Source: Bacillaceae bacterium
GTDB lineage: Bacteria; Bacillota; Bacilli; Bacillales; Alkalibacillaceae
DNA: 64,000 nucleotides
Assembly (NCBI GenBank): GCA_017656265.1
Contig: JACDOD010000001.1
Coordinates: 682,001-746,000 of the forward strand
Direction of reading: 5' to 3'
A model generated the notes under the pieces. It worked only from the letters and a program-made list of their open reading frames with translations. It had not been told where the DNA came from and did no database searches. The stretch's first letter is position 1. Every line of letters begins with the position of its first letter. The translations under genes were made by a program, and so were the position numbers. This document shows positions 16,686-24,504 of the stretch, in pieces.

Positions 16686-17422
16686 GTGCATCAAGCGTTA
16701 AAAGCAATCGGGGAGCATCTGAAGAAAGCGGAACATATTTCCGTTTTAACCGGTGCCGGAGTGAGTACGGACAGTGGCATTCCAGACTTTCGTTCAAAGG
16801 GCGGAATATGGGAGACAGATAAGTCCAGAGAATATTACATGTCAAATCACTATTTTCAATCGGAACCTGAAGACTTCTGGACGAAATATAAAGACATTTT
16901 TCAAATCAAACTGGCAAAGAAATATGAGCCCAATCATACCCACATCTTTTTAAGCGAACTTGAACGAAAGGGCAAAACCGTTTCGATTATTACGCAAAAT
17001 GTTGACGGCTTACACAAAAAAGCAGGAAACGAACAGGTTATCGAATCCCCACAATCAGGACAGCCAGCTGCCCTGATTGTGGGGATTCGTATGACCTTTC
17101 CTATGTCATGAAGCATGAATTGCCACTTTGTGAAATGTGTAAAAGCCCCCTGAAACCGGACGTTGTATTATTTGGAGATATGATCACAGAACACATGAGA
17201 TCAGAACAAAGGATTAAACAGGCTGATTTCATGCTGGTTCTTGGCACATCCCTCTGGGTCACCCCCTTTAATACGCTGCCGGAATTGGCAGTGTATGAAT
17301 GTGAGATCCCCGCTGCTTTCATCAATCGGGAACCTACAGCAAAGGACGAATTATTTAAATGGGTTGTTCATGCTGAGCTAAAAGATGCAATAAATGAACT
17401 CAAAAAAGTACTATCTTTTTAA
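16686..17422 (+). pseudogene. Frameshifted sirtuin (SIR2, NAD-dependent protein deacylase)
   Basis: Two frames together make one sirtuin. The first (to 17111) has LTGAGVSTDSGIPDFRS, the NAD-binding segment, and TQNVDGLHKKAG, then goes out of frame near 17046. The second continues with RTASCPDCG, LPLCEMC (both zinc CxxC pairs), KPDVVLFGDMI and VLGTSLWVTP. The expected ELHG with the catalytic histidine is missing at the junction: GAA TCCCC ACA replaces what should be nine bases, a net loss of four. The junction forms one arm of an 18-bp perfect inverted repeat with 17072-17089. GTG 16686 follows GGGGTGG. The product as read would be inactive. Confidence 0.85.
17042..17089. repeat. 18-bp perfect inverted repeat at the sirtuin lesion
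   Basis: CGAATCCCCACAATCAGG (17042-17059) and CCTGATTGTGGGGATTCG (17072-17089) are exact reverse complements with a 12-base loop. The right arm codes for normal sirtuin zinc-site residues; the left arm replaces the expected catalytic-His codons. Confidence 0.9.
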
Positions 17423-17438
17423 TCATCGATACGATTGA

Positions 17439-17629
17439 CGAGGCTATGACAAATGCGTAAAGGGATTGCGAGTTATCCGAACTTGTGCTGTTCCGCGACG
17501 CACAGGACGTGCTGTGTCGACGTTGGCCACAGGACGTGGCCGGTTTTAGTCGACCAGAAGTCTCGCATGTCGACTGCATGAAATAATTTGATCGACTTTT
17601 TTAAACTTATTTTTTATGTCACAGCCTCG
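17439..17629. repeat. Convergent-intergenic repeat, copy 2 (long form)
   Basis: Near-perfect terminal inverted repeats, CGAGGCTATGAC (17439-17450) and GTCACAGCCTCG (17618-17629), enclose a left-half TTATCCGAAC arm and a GC-rich block (about 17487-17570) almost identical to 49907-49990. The block holds nested stems such as GGCCACAGGACGTGGCC. It separates the sirtuin pseudogene from the convergent CoA-transferase gene. Confidence 0.8.
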
Positions 17630-17674
17630 ATATATTTAATATGGGAAGATGGCTGAAATATTGAACATCAAATT

Positions 17675-19201
17675 CTATTTCAGATAAGCACCTACACCTC
17701 CTCCGACAAGAGCTTTTTCTTGCATGGATCCAGTATGTGCAAGCCTTTCATGGAAGGAAAATGCCTCTTCCAGAACGTGAGGTGTATGTCCACCCCGTTT
17801 AAGGGCTTCAGTTAAATATTGATTCAGGAGCGGGCGGTAATCTGGATGGGCACAATGTTCAATGATTTCGTGCGCCCTCTCAACTGGTGATTTTCCGCGT
17901 AAATCTGCTGTCCCCTGCTCCGTAACAATCACATCAACATCATGTTCGTTATGATCAACATGGGAAACGAAAGGGACAATACTTGAGATATTCCCATTCT
18001 TTTTTATGGACTTCGTTACAAAGATGGCCAGGCGGGCATTACGGGCAAAATCGCCTGATCCTCCAATTCCGTTCATCATCTTTGTTCCAGCAACGTGTGT
18101 AGAGTTTACATTTCCATATATATCCACTTCCACTGCCGTATTGATAGCAATAATCCCAAGGCGGCGAATCACTTCCGGATGATTAGAGATTTCTTGTGGA
18201 CGGATGACGATTTTATCTTTGTATTCCTTAATATTTGGAAGTACCTTGTTCATGTATTTTTCAGATAATACCAGTGAGCTGGTTGATGCAAATGTTATCT
18301 TCCCTTCATCAATTAAATCAAAGACAGCATCTTGAATGACTTCTGAATACAGCGTTAAATCGTGAAATTCGGAATCCAGAAATCCATACAGTACAGCATT
18401 GGCCACAGAGCCAATACCTGACTGCAAGGGCATTAAGGTTTCCGTTAAACGCCCTGCCTGCACTTCACTTTGGAAAAAGTTCATTAAATGATGAGCCATC
18501 TGTCTGGTTTCTTCATCAGGATTAACGATGGAAGATGGCATATCTTTCTGATCAGTCACAACCATACCAATAATCTTTTCAGGATCAACCGGGATGGCTG
18601 TTGTACCGATTCTGTCATCTGGCTTCATAATGCCAATTGGCTGCCGATTTAATTGGTTCTCTGGCATATAAATGTCGTGAACACCTTCCAGTTCCAATGG
18701 CTGTGCGAGATTAAGCTCTACAATCACTTTTTTCGCACGTTCAATAAAAAGTGAGTTATTCCCAACTGATGTAGAAGGAACAATAGATCCCTCTTCCGTA
18801 ATCGAAGTGGCTTCGACAATAGCCAGATCAACATCCCGCAGTGCCCCTGAACGGATCTGCTCAGCCATTTCAGATAAATGAAGGTCAGAAAACAGAATAT
18901 CTCCTTGATTGATTGAATTCCTCATCACTTTATCCACCTGAAACGGAAATCTTCTTCTAAGGAGACCTGCTTCGGCCAGACGTCTATCCATATTTCCAAG
19001 TGAAGCACCCGTATATAAATCAATCTGAATATCATTTTTTCCATTGGCCAGCTTAAGAAAAGCTTCCAGCACAGCTTTTGTATCTCCAGAGCGCGCAAAT
19101 CCGCTGACACCCACAACCATCCCGTTTCGGATATGGGCTGCAGCCTCCTCGGCAGACATGATGCGCTTTCTCAGTTCTGTATTTCGAATTCGTTCCCTCA
19201 T
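17675..19201 (-). CDS. Acetyl-CoA hydrolase / succinyl-CoA:acetate CoA-transferase family
   Basis: A 508-aa member of the acetyl-CoA hydrolase/transferase family. It shows a GVSGFARSGDTKAV N-terminus, the glutamate-bearing YSEVIQDA segment that forms the CoA thioester in related transferases, and GIGGSGDFARNA and VTEQGTADLRG near the C-terminus. The likely reaction is transfer of CoA between acetate and succinate, or release of acetate. ATG 19201 is chosen with AAGAGG upstream. Its promoter region (19202-19414) holds LytTR-type direct repeats, a cre box and a Rex/Fnr-type palindrome. A LytTR regulator gene lies directly upstream. Confidence 0.85.
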   Translation of the reverse strand: MRERIRNTELRKRIMSAEEAAAHIRNGMVVGVSGFARSGDTKAVLEAFLKLANGKNDIQIDLYTGASLGNMDRRLAEAGLLRRRFPFQVDKVMRNSINQGDILFSDLHLSEMAEQIRSGALRDVDLAIVEATSITEEGSIVPSTSVGNNSLFIERAKKVIVELNLAQPLELEGVHDIYMPENQLNRQPIGIMKPDDRIGTTAIPVDPEKIIGMVVTDQKDMPSSIVNPDEETRQMAHHLMNFFQSEVQAGRLTETLMPLQSGIGSVANAVLYGFLDSEFHDLTLYSEVIQDAVFDLIDEGKITFASTSSLVLSEKYMNKVLPNIKEYKDKIVIRPQEISNHPEVIRRLGIIAINTAVEVDIYGNVNSTHVAGTKMMNGIGGSGDFARNARLAIFVTKSIKKNGNISSIVPFVSHVDHNEHDVDVIVTEQGTADLRGKSPVERAHEIIEHCAHPDYRPLLNQYLTEALKRGGHTPHVLEEAFSFHERLAHTGSMQEKALVGGGVGAYLK

Positions 19202-19291
19202 TATCATCAACCTCTTTCAGAATTTTGACATCATTCATGATTAAAAAGGTATCAATAATTTATTTCTCCCTCATTAAAATTTCTATAAACC

Positions 19292-19320
19292 AGAAAATTT
19301 AGTGTTCAATTAGAAAATTT
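19292..19320. promoter_or_regulatory. Direct repeats, likely LytTR regulator site
   Basis: AGAAAATTT occurs twice (19292-19300 and 19312-19320), starts 20 bases apart, close to two helical turns as expected for LytTR proteins that bind paired 9-bp repeats. It lies between the LytTR gene and the CoA-transferase gene. Confidence 0.45.
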
Positions 19321-19333
19321 TTTAATGAATAAA

Positions 19334-19347
19334 TGAAATCGCTTTCC
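19334..19347. promoter_or_regulatory. Catabolite-response element (cre)
   Basis: TGAAATCGCTTTCC matches the CcpA cre consensus TGWAANCGNTNWCA at 13 of 14 positions. It lies upstream of the CoA-transferase gene, suggesting control by glucose through CcpA. Confidence 0.6.
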
Positions 19348-19354
19348 AGTTATT

Positions 19355-19372
19355 TTGTGAAATATTTCACAA
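19355..19372. promoter_or_regulatory. Rex- or Fnr-type operator palindrome
   Basis: TTGTGAAATATTTCACAA is a perfect 18-bp palindrome. It fits the Rex consensus TTGTGAA-N4-TTCACAA exactly, and also the Fnr core TGTGA-N6-TCACA. Either reading implies control by NADH/NAD ratio or oxygen. Confidence 0.7.
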
Positions 19373-19384
19373 TACACCCTTTAA

Positions 19385-19409
19385 TAAAACCCGCCCTAAA
19401 ACGGACGGC
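19385..19409 (-). terminator. Terminator of the LytTR regulator gene
   Basis: On the minus strand CCGTCC pairs with GGGCGG over a short loop, followed by TTTTATT. It lies just after the LytTR stop codon. Confidence 0.65.
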
Positions 19410-19414
19410 AGCAT

Positions 19415-20095
19415 TTAAAATCCTAAAAACTGTCTAAACATGCTCGAATATTTCTGGCTGACAGGGACTCTGCTTCCATCTTCATCTTTCATAATCAGAG
19501 AAAATGTCGAGTGAAAGTGAGGATGGATTTCCTTAATCCAATTTAAATTCACGATAAATGAACGATGAGTACGGAAAAATTGGTTTTCTGGAAGAATCCA
19601 TTCAAGGTCATTTAACGTAAATTTGTTTACATACGTACCGTTTTCCGTAACCATATAGGTTTTCCCGTTCTCTGATTTCAAGTAGACAATTTGGTCAAAA
19701 TCTGCTGTGATCCATCGGTCTTCTCTTTTGCCTACCAGAAAAGAAGGAAGTCTTTTTGCCTTAGTATCTTCACTGCTTTCCGGAGGGAAAACAACGGTAA
19801 TAATTCCTTCGATCCTGCCTTTATTTAAAATTGGATATCCTGTAGCATAGTATGGGACTCCAAACACATCACGATTCACGAACATGGACACTTTTCTTTT
19901 CATTTTTAATGCCTTCCAGGAAACCGAACCCCTTTTTAGCGTTTCCCCGGGTTTAATAGGAAGATTGACGCTGTTTCCAGGCTCATAATAAATAAAGTGG
20001 TCCGAATCTGCAACGGCAATTCCAGCTTCCTGAGGCAGCAATTCACGAATGGTTTTTACAACGCTGGGCAGTGTTTCCATCTTTGCTCGATTCAT
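19415..20095 (-). CDS. LytTR transcriptional regulator with N-terminal PAS-like sensor
   Basis: A 226-aa protein. The C-terminal third (about 125-226) is a LytTR DNA-binding domain: IVYLKSENGKTYMVTENGTY, FFRTHRSFIVNLNWIKEI and VPVSQKY. The N-terminal about 110 residues look like a PAS/GAF-type small-molecule sensor, not a phosphorylated receiver, and no histidine kinase is adjacent. It lies head-to-tail upstream of the CoA-transferase gene, whose promoter carries 9-bp direct repeats, so it probably activates that gene in response to a metabolite. I have chosen 20095; an internal ATG (MET, about codon 6) is also possible. Confidence 0.8.
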   Translation of the reverse strand: MNRAKMETLPSVVKTIRELLPQEAGIAVADSDHFIYYEPGNSVNLPIKPGETLKRGSVSWKALKMKRKVSMFVNRDVFGVPYYATGYPILNKGRIEGIITVVFPPESSEDTKAKRLPSFLVGKREDRWITADFDQIVYLKSENGKTYMVTENGTYVNKFTLNDLEWILPENQFFRTHRSFIVNLNWIKEIHPHFHSTFSLIMKDEDGSRVPVSQKYSSMFRQFLGF

Positions 20096-20244
20096 CTTTT
20101 ATCCCTCTCTTTCTGCAATGAGGCTCCCTTTTATTATAAAACAAAAGATGATACTAGACAGAATCCAGGATTGAACATTTCCTTACAGTTCTATAGATAA
20201 TTTTTGAAAAAATTGCTTTTTTCACTGCTGATAACCGTTCCATC

Positions 20245-20273
20245 TTTACCTTTTTTGAAGAGCATGATAAAAT
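20245..20273 (+). promoter_or_regulatory. Predicted promoter of the ABC-F leader
   Basis: TTTACC (20245-20250) and TAAAAT (20268-20273) are 17 bases apart. This sigma-A-type promoter would start a leader transcript of about 370 bases ahead of the ABC-F gene. Confidence 0.45.
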
Positions 20274-20296
20274 GAAATTTAAATAATAAGAGGAGG

Positions 20297-20451
20297 TGAC
20301 AGTTAGAGATGATGAACGCACGCAAGCACGTGATCGACAGCAATTCGCTGTATATTCGCCGTGCAATTTTTCATGATTCTGCTGCTAACGGGATACGTAT
20401 GCCCTTTTTTAGCAACTGAATCATGAACGTGTGTCGGATCTCTAACTGTCA
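20297..20451 (+). promoter_or_regulatory. Structured attenuator-like leader of the ABC-F gene
   Basis: A perfect 14-bp long-range stem closes the region: TGACAGTTAGAGAT (20297-20310) with ATCTCTAACTGTCA (20438-20451). Its left arm covers the start codon of a 36-aa upstream ORF. Inside lies a second hairpin, TCATGATTC (20371-20379) with GAATCATGA (20418-20426), with further stems GCTAA/TTAGC and GGG/CCC. Two strong terminators follow at 20481 and 20582. This is the layout of ribosome-controlled attenuation of antibiotic resistance genes. Confidence 0.65.
20309..20419 (+). CDS. Upstream leader peptide ORF (36 aa) of the ABC-F gene
   Basis: ATG ATG at 20309/20312 follows AGGAGGTG by 10 or 13 bases and opens 36 codons ending at TGA 20417-20419. 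The peptide begins MMNARKHVIDSNSLYIRRA and is basic and polar, with no membrane segment. Its start lies in one arm of a 14-bp long-range stem and its end in the apical part of another hairpin. A stalled ribosome would therefore change the folding of the leader. The role is inferred from position; no family is recognised. Confidence 0.5.
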   Translation: MMNARKHVIDSNSLYIRRAIFHDSAANGIRMPFFSN

Positions 20452-20480
20452 AATAGCAGCTTGCCACATACTTTAATCCG

Positions 20481-20509
20481 ATCCACACTATGCTTGTGTG
20501 GATTTTTTA
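20481..20509 (+). terminator. Leader terminator 1 before the ABC-F gene
   Basis: ATCCACAC (20481-20488) pairs with GTGTGGAT (20496-20503), followed by six T. A strong intrinsic terminator 140 bases before the gene. Confidence 0.8.
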
Positions 20510-20581
20510 TGGATGGGGATGTTTGTCCTTCTATTGGACCCATTTCACTCGTACCACATTGGATTAAAGAATAAGTAATAG

Positions 20582-20614
20582 GCCTGAGGATTTTGGAGAT
20601 CCTCAGGCTTTTTT
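20582..20614 (+). terminator. Leader terminator 2 before the ABC-F gene
   Basis: GCCTGAGGAT (20582-20591) pairs with ATCCTCAGGC (20599-20608), then six T. It ends only 33 bases before the ATG, so readthrough must be regulated for the gene to be expressed from the leader promoter. Confidence 0.85.
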
Positions 20615-20647
20615 GTTTTGAAATAATGAATGCAGGAGGATTAAAAA

Positions 20648-22279
20648 ATGCTGATCACATTAAAAAATGCAAAGAAAGTATTCGGAAGTGACACCATATT
20701 TGAAGGATTGAACTTTGAAATAAAGGAAAAAGACCGTATTGGCCTTGTAGGTCGGAATGGATGCGGAAAAACGACATTGTTTAAACTGTTTACCCAGGTA
20801 GAGAGTCTCGACGAGGGAAATTTATTCATAAAAAAGAATACAAAAATAGGTTATCTCGACCAGATTCCTGAATTTGAAGGATCGGTAAGGAAATATTTGC
20901 AGTCTGGTTTCTTTCGGCTTCAGGAAATGAAACAGCAGATGGAAAAACTGGAGGAACAAATGCAGCATCCCGATACATTTGAAAAGGCCATGGCCAGATA
21001 CGGATCTTTGCAGGACCAATTCAGCCGTCTGGGAGGCTATGAAATGGATGCGAAGCTTGAAGCAGTAGCTAACGGACTAAATATTCAACACCTGCTGGAA
21101 CACTCCTTTTCCAGTTTAAGCGGCGGAGAAAAAACGAAAGCGGGACTTGGGAAAATTTTGCTGGAGGAACCGGATGTACTTTTCCTGGATGAGCCGACCA
21201 ATCATCTGGACCTCTCTGCCATTGAATGGCTGGAGGATTACTTAAAAGAGTTTCAGGGAGCCTGCTGCATTATCTCCCATGACCGCTATTTTCTTGATCA
21301 GGCAGTAAACAAAATTGCTGATCTGGAAGCCGGAGAATTAACCATTTATCATGGGAACTATTCCCGCTTTATAAAAGAAAAAGAAGAGCGGCTTCTTGCT
21401 GAATTTAAGGCCTACCAGGAACAGCAGAAAAAGATCAAAAAAATGAGAGAAACCATCAAGCGTCTGAAGGAATGGGCCAATCAGGCAAATCCCCCAAATG
21501 AGGGGCTTCACCGCCGGGCCCGCAGCATGGAACGGGCTCTGGAGCGAATGGAGAAAAAAGAGAAACCGTTAATTGATCCGAAGAAGATGAAGCTATCCTT
21601 TCAAACCGGGGAAAGAAGCGGCACTGATGTGGTCAAAATGAAGGAAGTGACTAAACAGTTTGGCGATAAAAAAGTGCTTCAGGGTGTTGATTTCCATGTT
21701 CGATTCAGGGACCGTATCGCCATTGCGGGCAAAAACGGCAGCGGGAAATCTACCTTGCTGAATGGAATCATGGGACTTATCGAGCCTGATTCAGGAGAAA
21801 TATCCGTGGGTTCTCAGGTTCAAATCGGTTACTTGTCCCAGCACCCATTTGAGCATGCTGATCCGAATCAGACTGTCATTGATCATTTTAGGGAACACAT
21901 TCGGGTTACTGAAGGCCAGGCCCGGCAGATTCTCGCCCGATTTTTATTTTTCGGGTATGCCGTATTTCGAAAGCTTCACCAGTTAAGCGGCGGGGAGCGT
22001 ATGAGACTGAAACTGGCCATCTTTATGCATCAGAATTTAAATCTGCTGATTTTAGATGAACCGACAAACCACTTAGACCTGGATTCTCAGGAAGTATTGG
22101 AGGAAGCCCTGGATCAATTTGAGGGAACAGTCATCTGTGTTTCCCACGACCGATACTTTTTGAACCGGAATTTTAAAGAGACAGCCTATCTGATTGATGG
22201 AAAACTATACCGATTCCATGGAAATTATGACGAGACAAAAGAAAAATGGAAAGAACATTTAGAAAAGCATAAAGCGTAA
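20648..22279 (+). CDS. ABC-F family ATPase, probable ribosome protection / antibiotic resistance protein
   Basis: A 543-aa protein with two ABC domains and no membrane segment. Domain 1: GRNGCGKTT (about 35-43), LSGGEKTKAG and FLDEPTNHLDL. A charged interdomain linker (about 245-300, rich in Lys, Glu and Arg) includes LKEWANQANPP. Domain 2: GKNGSGKSTLL, LSGGERMRLKLA and LILDEPTNHLDL. ABC-F proteins bind the ribosomal E site and dislodge antibiotics or rescue stalled ribosomes. GCAGGAGGA precedes the ATG. The long leader with a small ORF and two terminators favours an inducible resistance role, as for VmlR- or Lmo0919-like genes, over a housekeeping one. The antibiotic class is not predictable. 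Confidence 0.85.
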   Translation: MLITLKNAKKVFGSDTIFEGLNFEIKEKDRIGLVGRNGCGKTTLFKLFTQVESLDEGNLFIKKNTKIGYLDQIPEFEGSVRKYLQSGFFRLQEMKQQMEKLEEQMQHPDTFEKAMARYGSLQDQFSRLGGYEMDAKLEAVANGLNIQHLLEHSFSSLSGGEKTKAGLGKILLEEPDVLFLDEPTNHLDLSAIEWLEDYLKEFQGACCIISHDRYFLDQAVNKIADLEAGELTIYHGNYSRFIKEKEERLLAEFKAYQEQQKKIKKMRETIKRLKEWANQANPPNEGLHRRARSMERALERMEKKEKPLIDPKKMKLSFQTGERSGTDVVKMKEVTKQFGDKKVLQGVDFHVRFRDRIAIAGKNGSGKSTLLNGIMGLIEPDSGEISVGSQVQIGYLSQHPFEHADPNQTVIDHFREHIRVTEGQARQILARFLFFGYAVFRKLHQLSGGERMRLKLAIFMHQNLNLLILDEPTNHLDLDSQEVLEEALDQFEGTVICVSHDRYFLNRNFKETAYLIDGKLYRFHGNYDETKEKWKEHLEKHKA

Positions 22280-22290
22280 TTTTTGTTCTA

Positions 22291-22324
22291 AAAACAGGTG
22301 GAATCCGCTTCCACCTGTTTTTTT
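22291..22324 (+). terminator. Terminator of the ABC-F gene
   Basis: AACAGGTGGAA (22293-22303) pairs with TTCCACCTGTT (22309-22319) over a five-base loop, followed by a run of T. Confidence 0.88.
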
Positions 22325-22371
22325 CAGCTAGTATAATAAATGGAGTACATAAAAAGAAGGAAGTGAGTTTC

Positions 22372-23673
22372 TTGAATCATCAAGCAAATGCCGATTTACA
22401 TACCTATATGAATGCCTTAGCTGAAAAAGGCTATTTTAATGGAAGTATCCTGGTTGCTCATCAGGGACATATTCTTTTAAAACAGGGATATGGATTTGCC
22501 AATGTCGAACATCAGATTAAAAACACCCCCTCTACCCGGTTTAAGATCGGATCCATTACTAAAGGATTTACAGCAATGGCAATATTTTTGCTGCAAGAAC
22601 AGGGGAAGTTAGATATAAATGATTGCGTCAGCCACTATATTGAAAACTATCCTAATGGGGACCAAATTACCCTTTATCATCTGCTGACCAACACATCTGG
22701 AATCCCGGACTTTGTAGGGTTTTCGGACTATTGGACCAGAACCATGCGCCTACCTTCTTCCGTTGACAGAATCATAACTTCCTTTAAAAATCAGCCTTTA
22801 CATTTCGAACCTGGGGAGCAGTATGAATACAGTACGTCCAATTATATGCTGTTAACGAAAATTATCGAAATCGTATCGGATCAGTCATACCCGTCATTTC
22901 TAAAGGAGCATATATTGCGACCATTAAACATGAATCACACAGGAGTTGATGACGGCCGAAACATTGTTTCAAATATGGCCAGTGGCTATTCGGTATGGGA
23001 GAATATCATCCATACAGAGTTCGTGGACATGTCTATCCCTTCTGGAGGCTATGGGATGTATTCGACAGTAGAAGACTTGTACTTATGGGACCGGGCACTA
23101 TATTCTGAAAAACTGGTAAGCAAGGAATCCATCAAAACGATGTTCACGCCCAATCTTGCCAACTACGGCTGCGGATGGGCTGTTCAGGAAGCTGGAAACA
23201 TGGGACGTCTGGCCTGCCATTTTGGCGATATCAATGGCTTTACAAATGATTTTTTAAGATATATTGACAGGGATATCACTGTCATCGTTTTGAGTAATTT
23301 CAGTTTTACCCCGGTCATGAATATAAGCCGAACATTAGCAAAAATTGTTTTGGGTGAAAAAGTACCTGTTCCTCCATCCCTATCTCCTTTACAAGGTTTA
23401 GATTGCTCGAAAGATCTTCCAGGTGTTTACAAACTTGAAAACGGGCAAGAAATTAAAATCACAGAAAAACAAGGAGAGCTTTATATCACTGTACCAAAAA
23501 TGTATGGAGCCCTTTATAAATTTAAATTAATCCCGTACCATGCATCAGAGGCAGACATTAAGTTTTACACTGAATTTGTTGATGAGCGAGTTAATGTTGA
23601 CTTAATAAAGAGAGGCATCCAATATATAGATGACAACGGTCAAGTTTATCATGGAATAAAAAATGATTTATAA
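22372..23673 (+). CDS. Serine hydrolase of the beta-lactamase / penicillin-binding protein class C family
   Basis: A 433-aa beta-lactamase-fold protein. The nucleophile motif SITK (about residue 60) and YSTSN (the YxN motif) are clear; an HFG motif stands where KTG/HxG is expected. The C-terminal about 100 residues form an extra beta domain as in B. subtilis PbpE-like proteins. No signal peptide or membrane segment is visible, so it is probably cytoplasmic or exported without a classical signal. TTG 22372 lies eight bases after GAAGGAAG. Substrate could be D-Ala peptides or esters. No function can be fixed. Confidence 0.82.
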   Translation: MNHQANADLHTYMNALAEKGYFNGSILVAHQGHILLKQGYGFANVEHQIKNTPSTRFKIGSITKGFTAMAIFLLQEQGKLDINDCVSHYIENYPNGDQITLYHLLTNTSGIPDFVGFSDYWTRTMRLPSSVDRIITSFKNQPLHFEPGEQYEYSTSNYMLLTKIIEIVSDQSYPSFLKEHILRPLNMNHTGVDDGRNIVSNMASGYSVWENIIHTEFVDMSIPSGGYGMYSTVEDLYLWDRALYSEKLVSKESIKTMFTPNLANYGCGWAVQEAGNMGRLACHFGDINGFTNDFLRYIDRDITVIVLSNFSFTPVMNISRTLAKIVLGEKVPVPPSLSPLQGLDCSKDLPGVYKLENGQEIKITEKQGELYITVPKMYGALYKFKLIPYHASEADIKFYTEFVDERVNVDLIKRGIQYIDDNGQVYHGIKNDL

Positions 23674-23775
23674 AGCTGAGACAAAAGTACAAAAAAAGGA
23701 AATCACATATCCGAACACTATTCAGTCCTACATAATACGTACGGATATGTTCGGTTTCGTGCTTTAAAAAATGAA
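23674..23775. repeat. Convergent-intergenic repeat, copy 3
   Basis: An AGCTGAGACAAAA box (23674) and a weakened inverted repeat (CCGAACA 23711-23717 with TGTTCGG 23748-23754) in the gap between the serine hydrolase and the convergent cupin gene. Confidence 0.7.
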
Positions 23776-23783
23776 GGAAATGA

Positions 23784-23990
23784 TTGTCCAGCTGCAGCGC
23801 CTGACCCCTTGAACTGCTTCGAATCCCCGCAGGCGCGGGTGGCCTCATCGGTGGCCCTCCAGCCGTTTTAGGGGCTAACCAGGGCGCTTCCGCTTTTCTT
23901 ATCAGCATGCTTCACTTTCCACTGACAAGGCCAAAGACAGCTCAACCTTCTTTCTCTGGGATTTTCGTCCCCTGCCGCTTCTTCAGTTAG
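23784..23990. repeat. GC-rich intergenic repeat (GTCCAGCTGCAGCGCC type) and element remnant
   Basis: A GC-rich imperfect hairpin runs from GTCCAGCTGCAGCGCC to AGGGCGCTTCCGCTTTTCT (about 23784-23900). Sequences of this type are, from memory, scattered in Bacillaceae genomes. The rest (23905-23990) has ATGCTTCACTTTCC and CTCTGGGATTTTCGTC, which recur in modified form in the copies at 49830-49900 and 59310-59385. No gene is present. Confidence 0.6.
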
Positions 23991-23992
23991 CG

Positions 23993-24370
23993 TTAACGTA
24001 GGTGGTGGGAGTATTTCACTGGCATAAAATCTTCAGGAGTTAATGTCTCCGATTCAATGACAATGGCTGTTAACCCTTTTTTGGTCTTTGTTTCATGCCA
24101 TTCATCCCGTTCCCAGAATACAGCTTCTCCTGTTCTCACTTGAACCCATGAATTTTCCTGTCCTCGCACCACCCCTTCTCCATCTACTACTAATAACAGC
24201 TGTGGAATAACAGCCTGGTGATACCCAACCACCCCTCCACTTTTCAGATGCATACATCCTATATAACTTGCTTTTTCCGTTTGCACGATGCGCGACATGA
24301 TAAAATCGGAATCGTATTTTGTCACACGTTTTCCTGCATCAGCATCAAAACGAAAGATTTTCAATATCAT
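23993..24370 (-). CDS. Small cupin-fold protein
   Basis: A 125-aa single-domain cupin-like protein: GGVVGYHQAVIPQLLLVVDGEGVVRG and GEAVFWERDEWHET correspond to the two cupin motifs. His in GYHQ and WHE may bind a metal, although the set is incomplete. GGGAGGGAA precedes the ATG. Cupins of this size act as small isomerases, dioxygenases or sensors; no specific function can be assigned. Confidence 0.72.
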   Translation of the reverse strand: MILKIFRFDADAGKRVTKYDSDFIMSRIVQTEKASYIGCMHLKSGGVVGYHQAVIPQLLLVVDGEGVVRGQENSWVQVRTGEAVFWERDEWHETKTKKGLTAIVIESETLTPEDFMPVKYSHHLR

Positions 24371-24504
24371 TTCCCTCCCTTCTCTTCAATAAATGACTAT
24401 TTTTGCGAATTTTTAGCGGCTGTCACAACAATTCCAGCTAAAGTTTATATATACTATAAAAAAGGTATATTTCCTATAACTGAAACGAATAAATGAGGGG
24501 TTTG

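Noticed and set aside
20296-20376. Alternative GTG-started leader ORF of the ABC-F gene
   Set aside because: The GTG lies inside the AGGAGGTG site itself, so it lacks its own ribosome binding site; the ATG frame at 20309 is better.
20390-20410. First leader hairpin with six T as a terminator
   Set aside because: The short GGG/CCC stem with T run is part of a longer stem with TCATGATTC/GAATCATGA, so the T run lies inside the hairpin, not after it.
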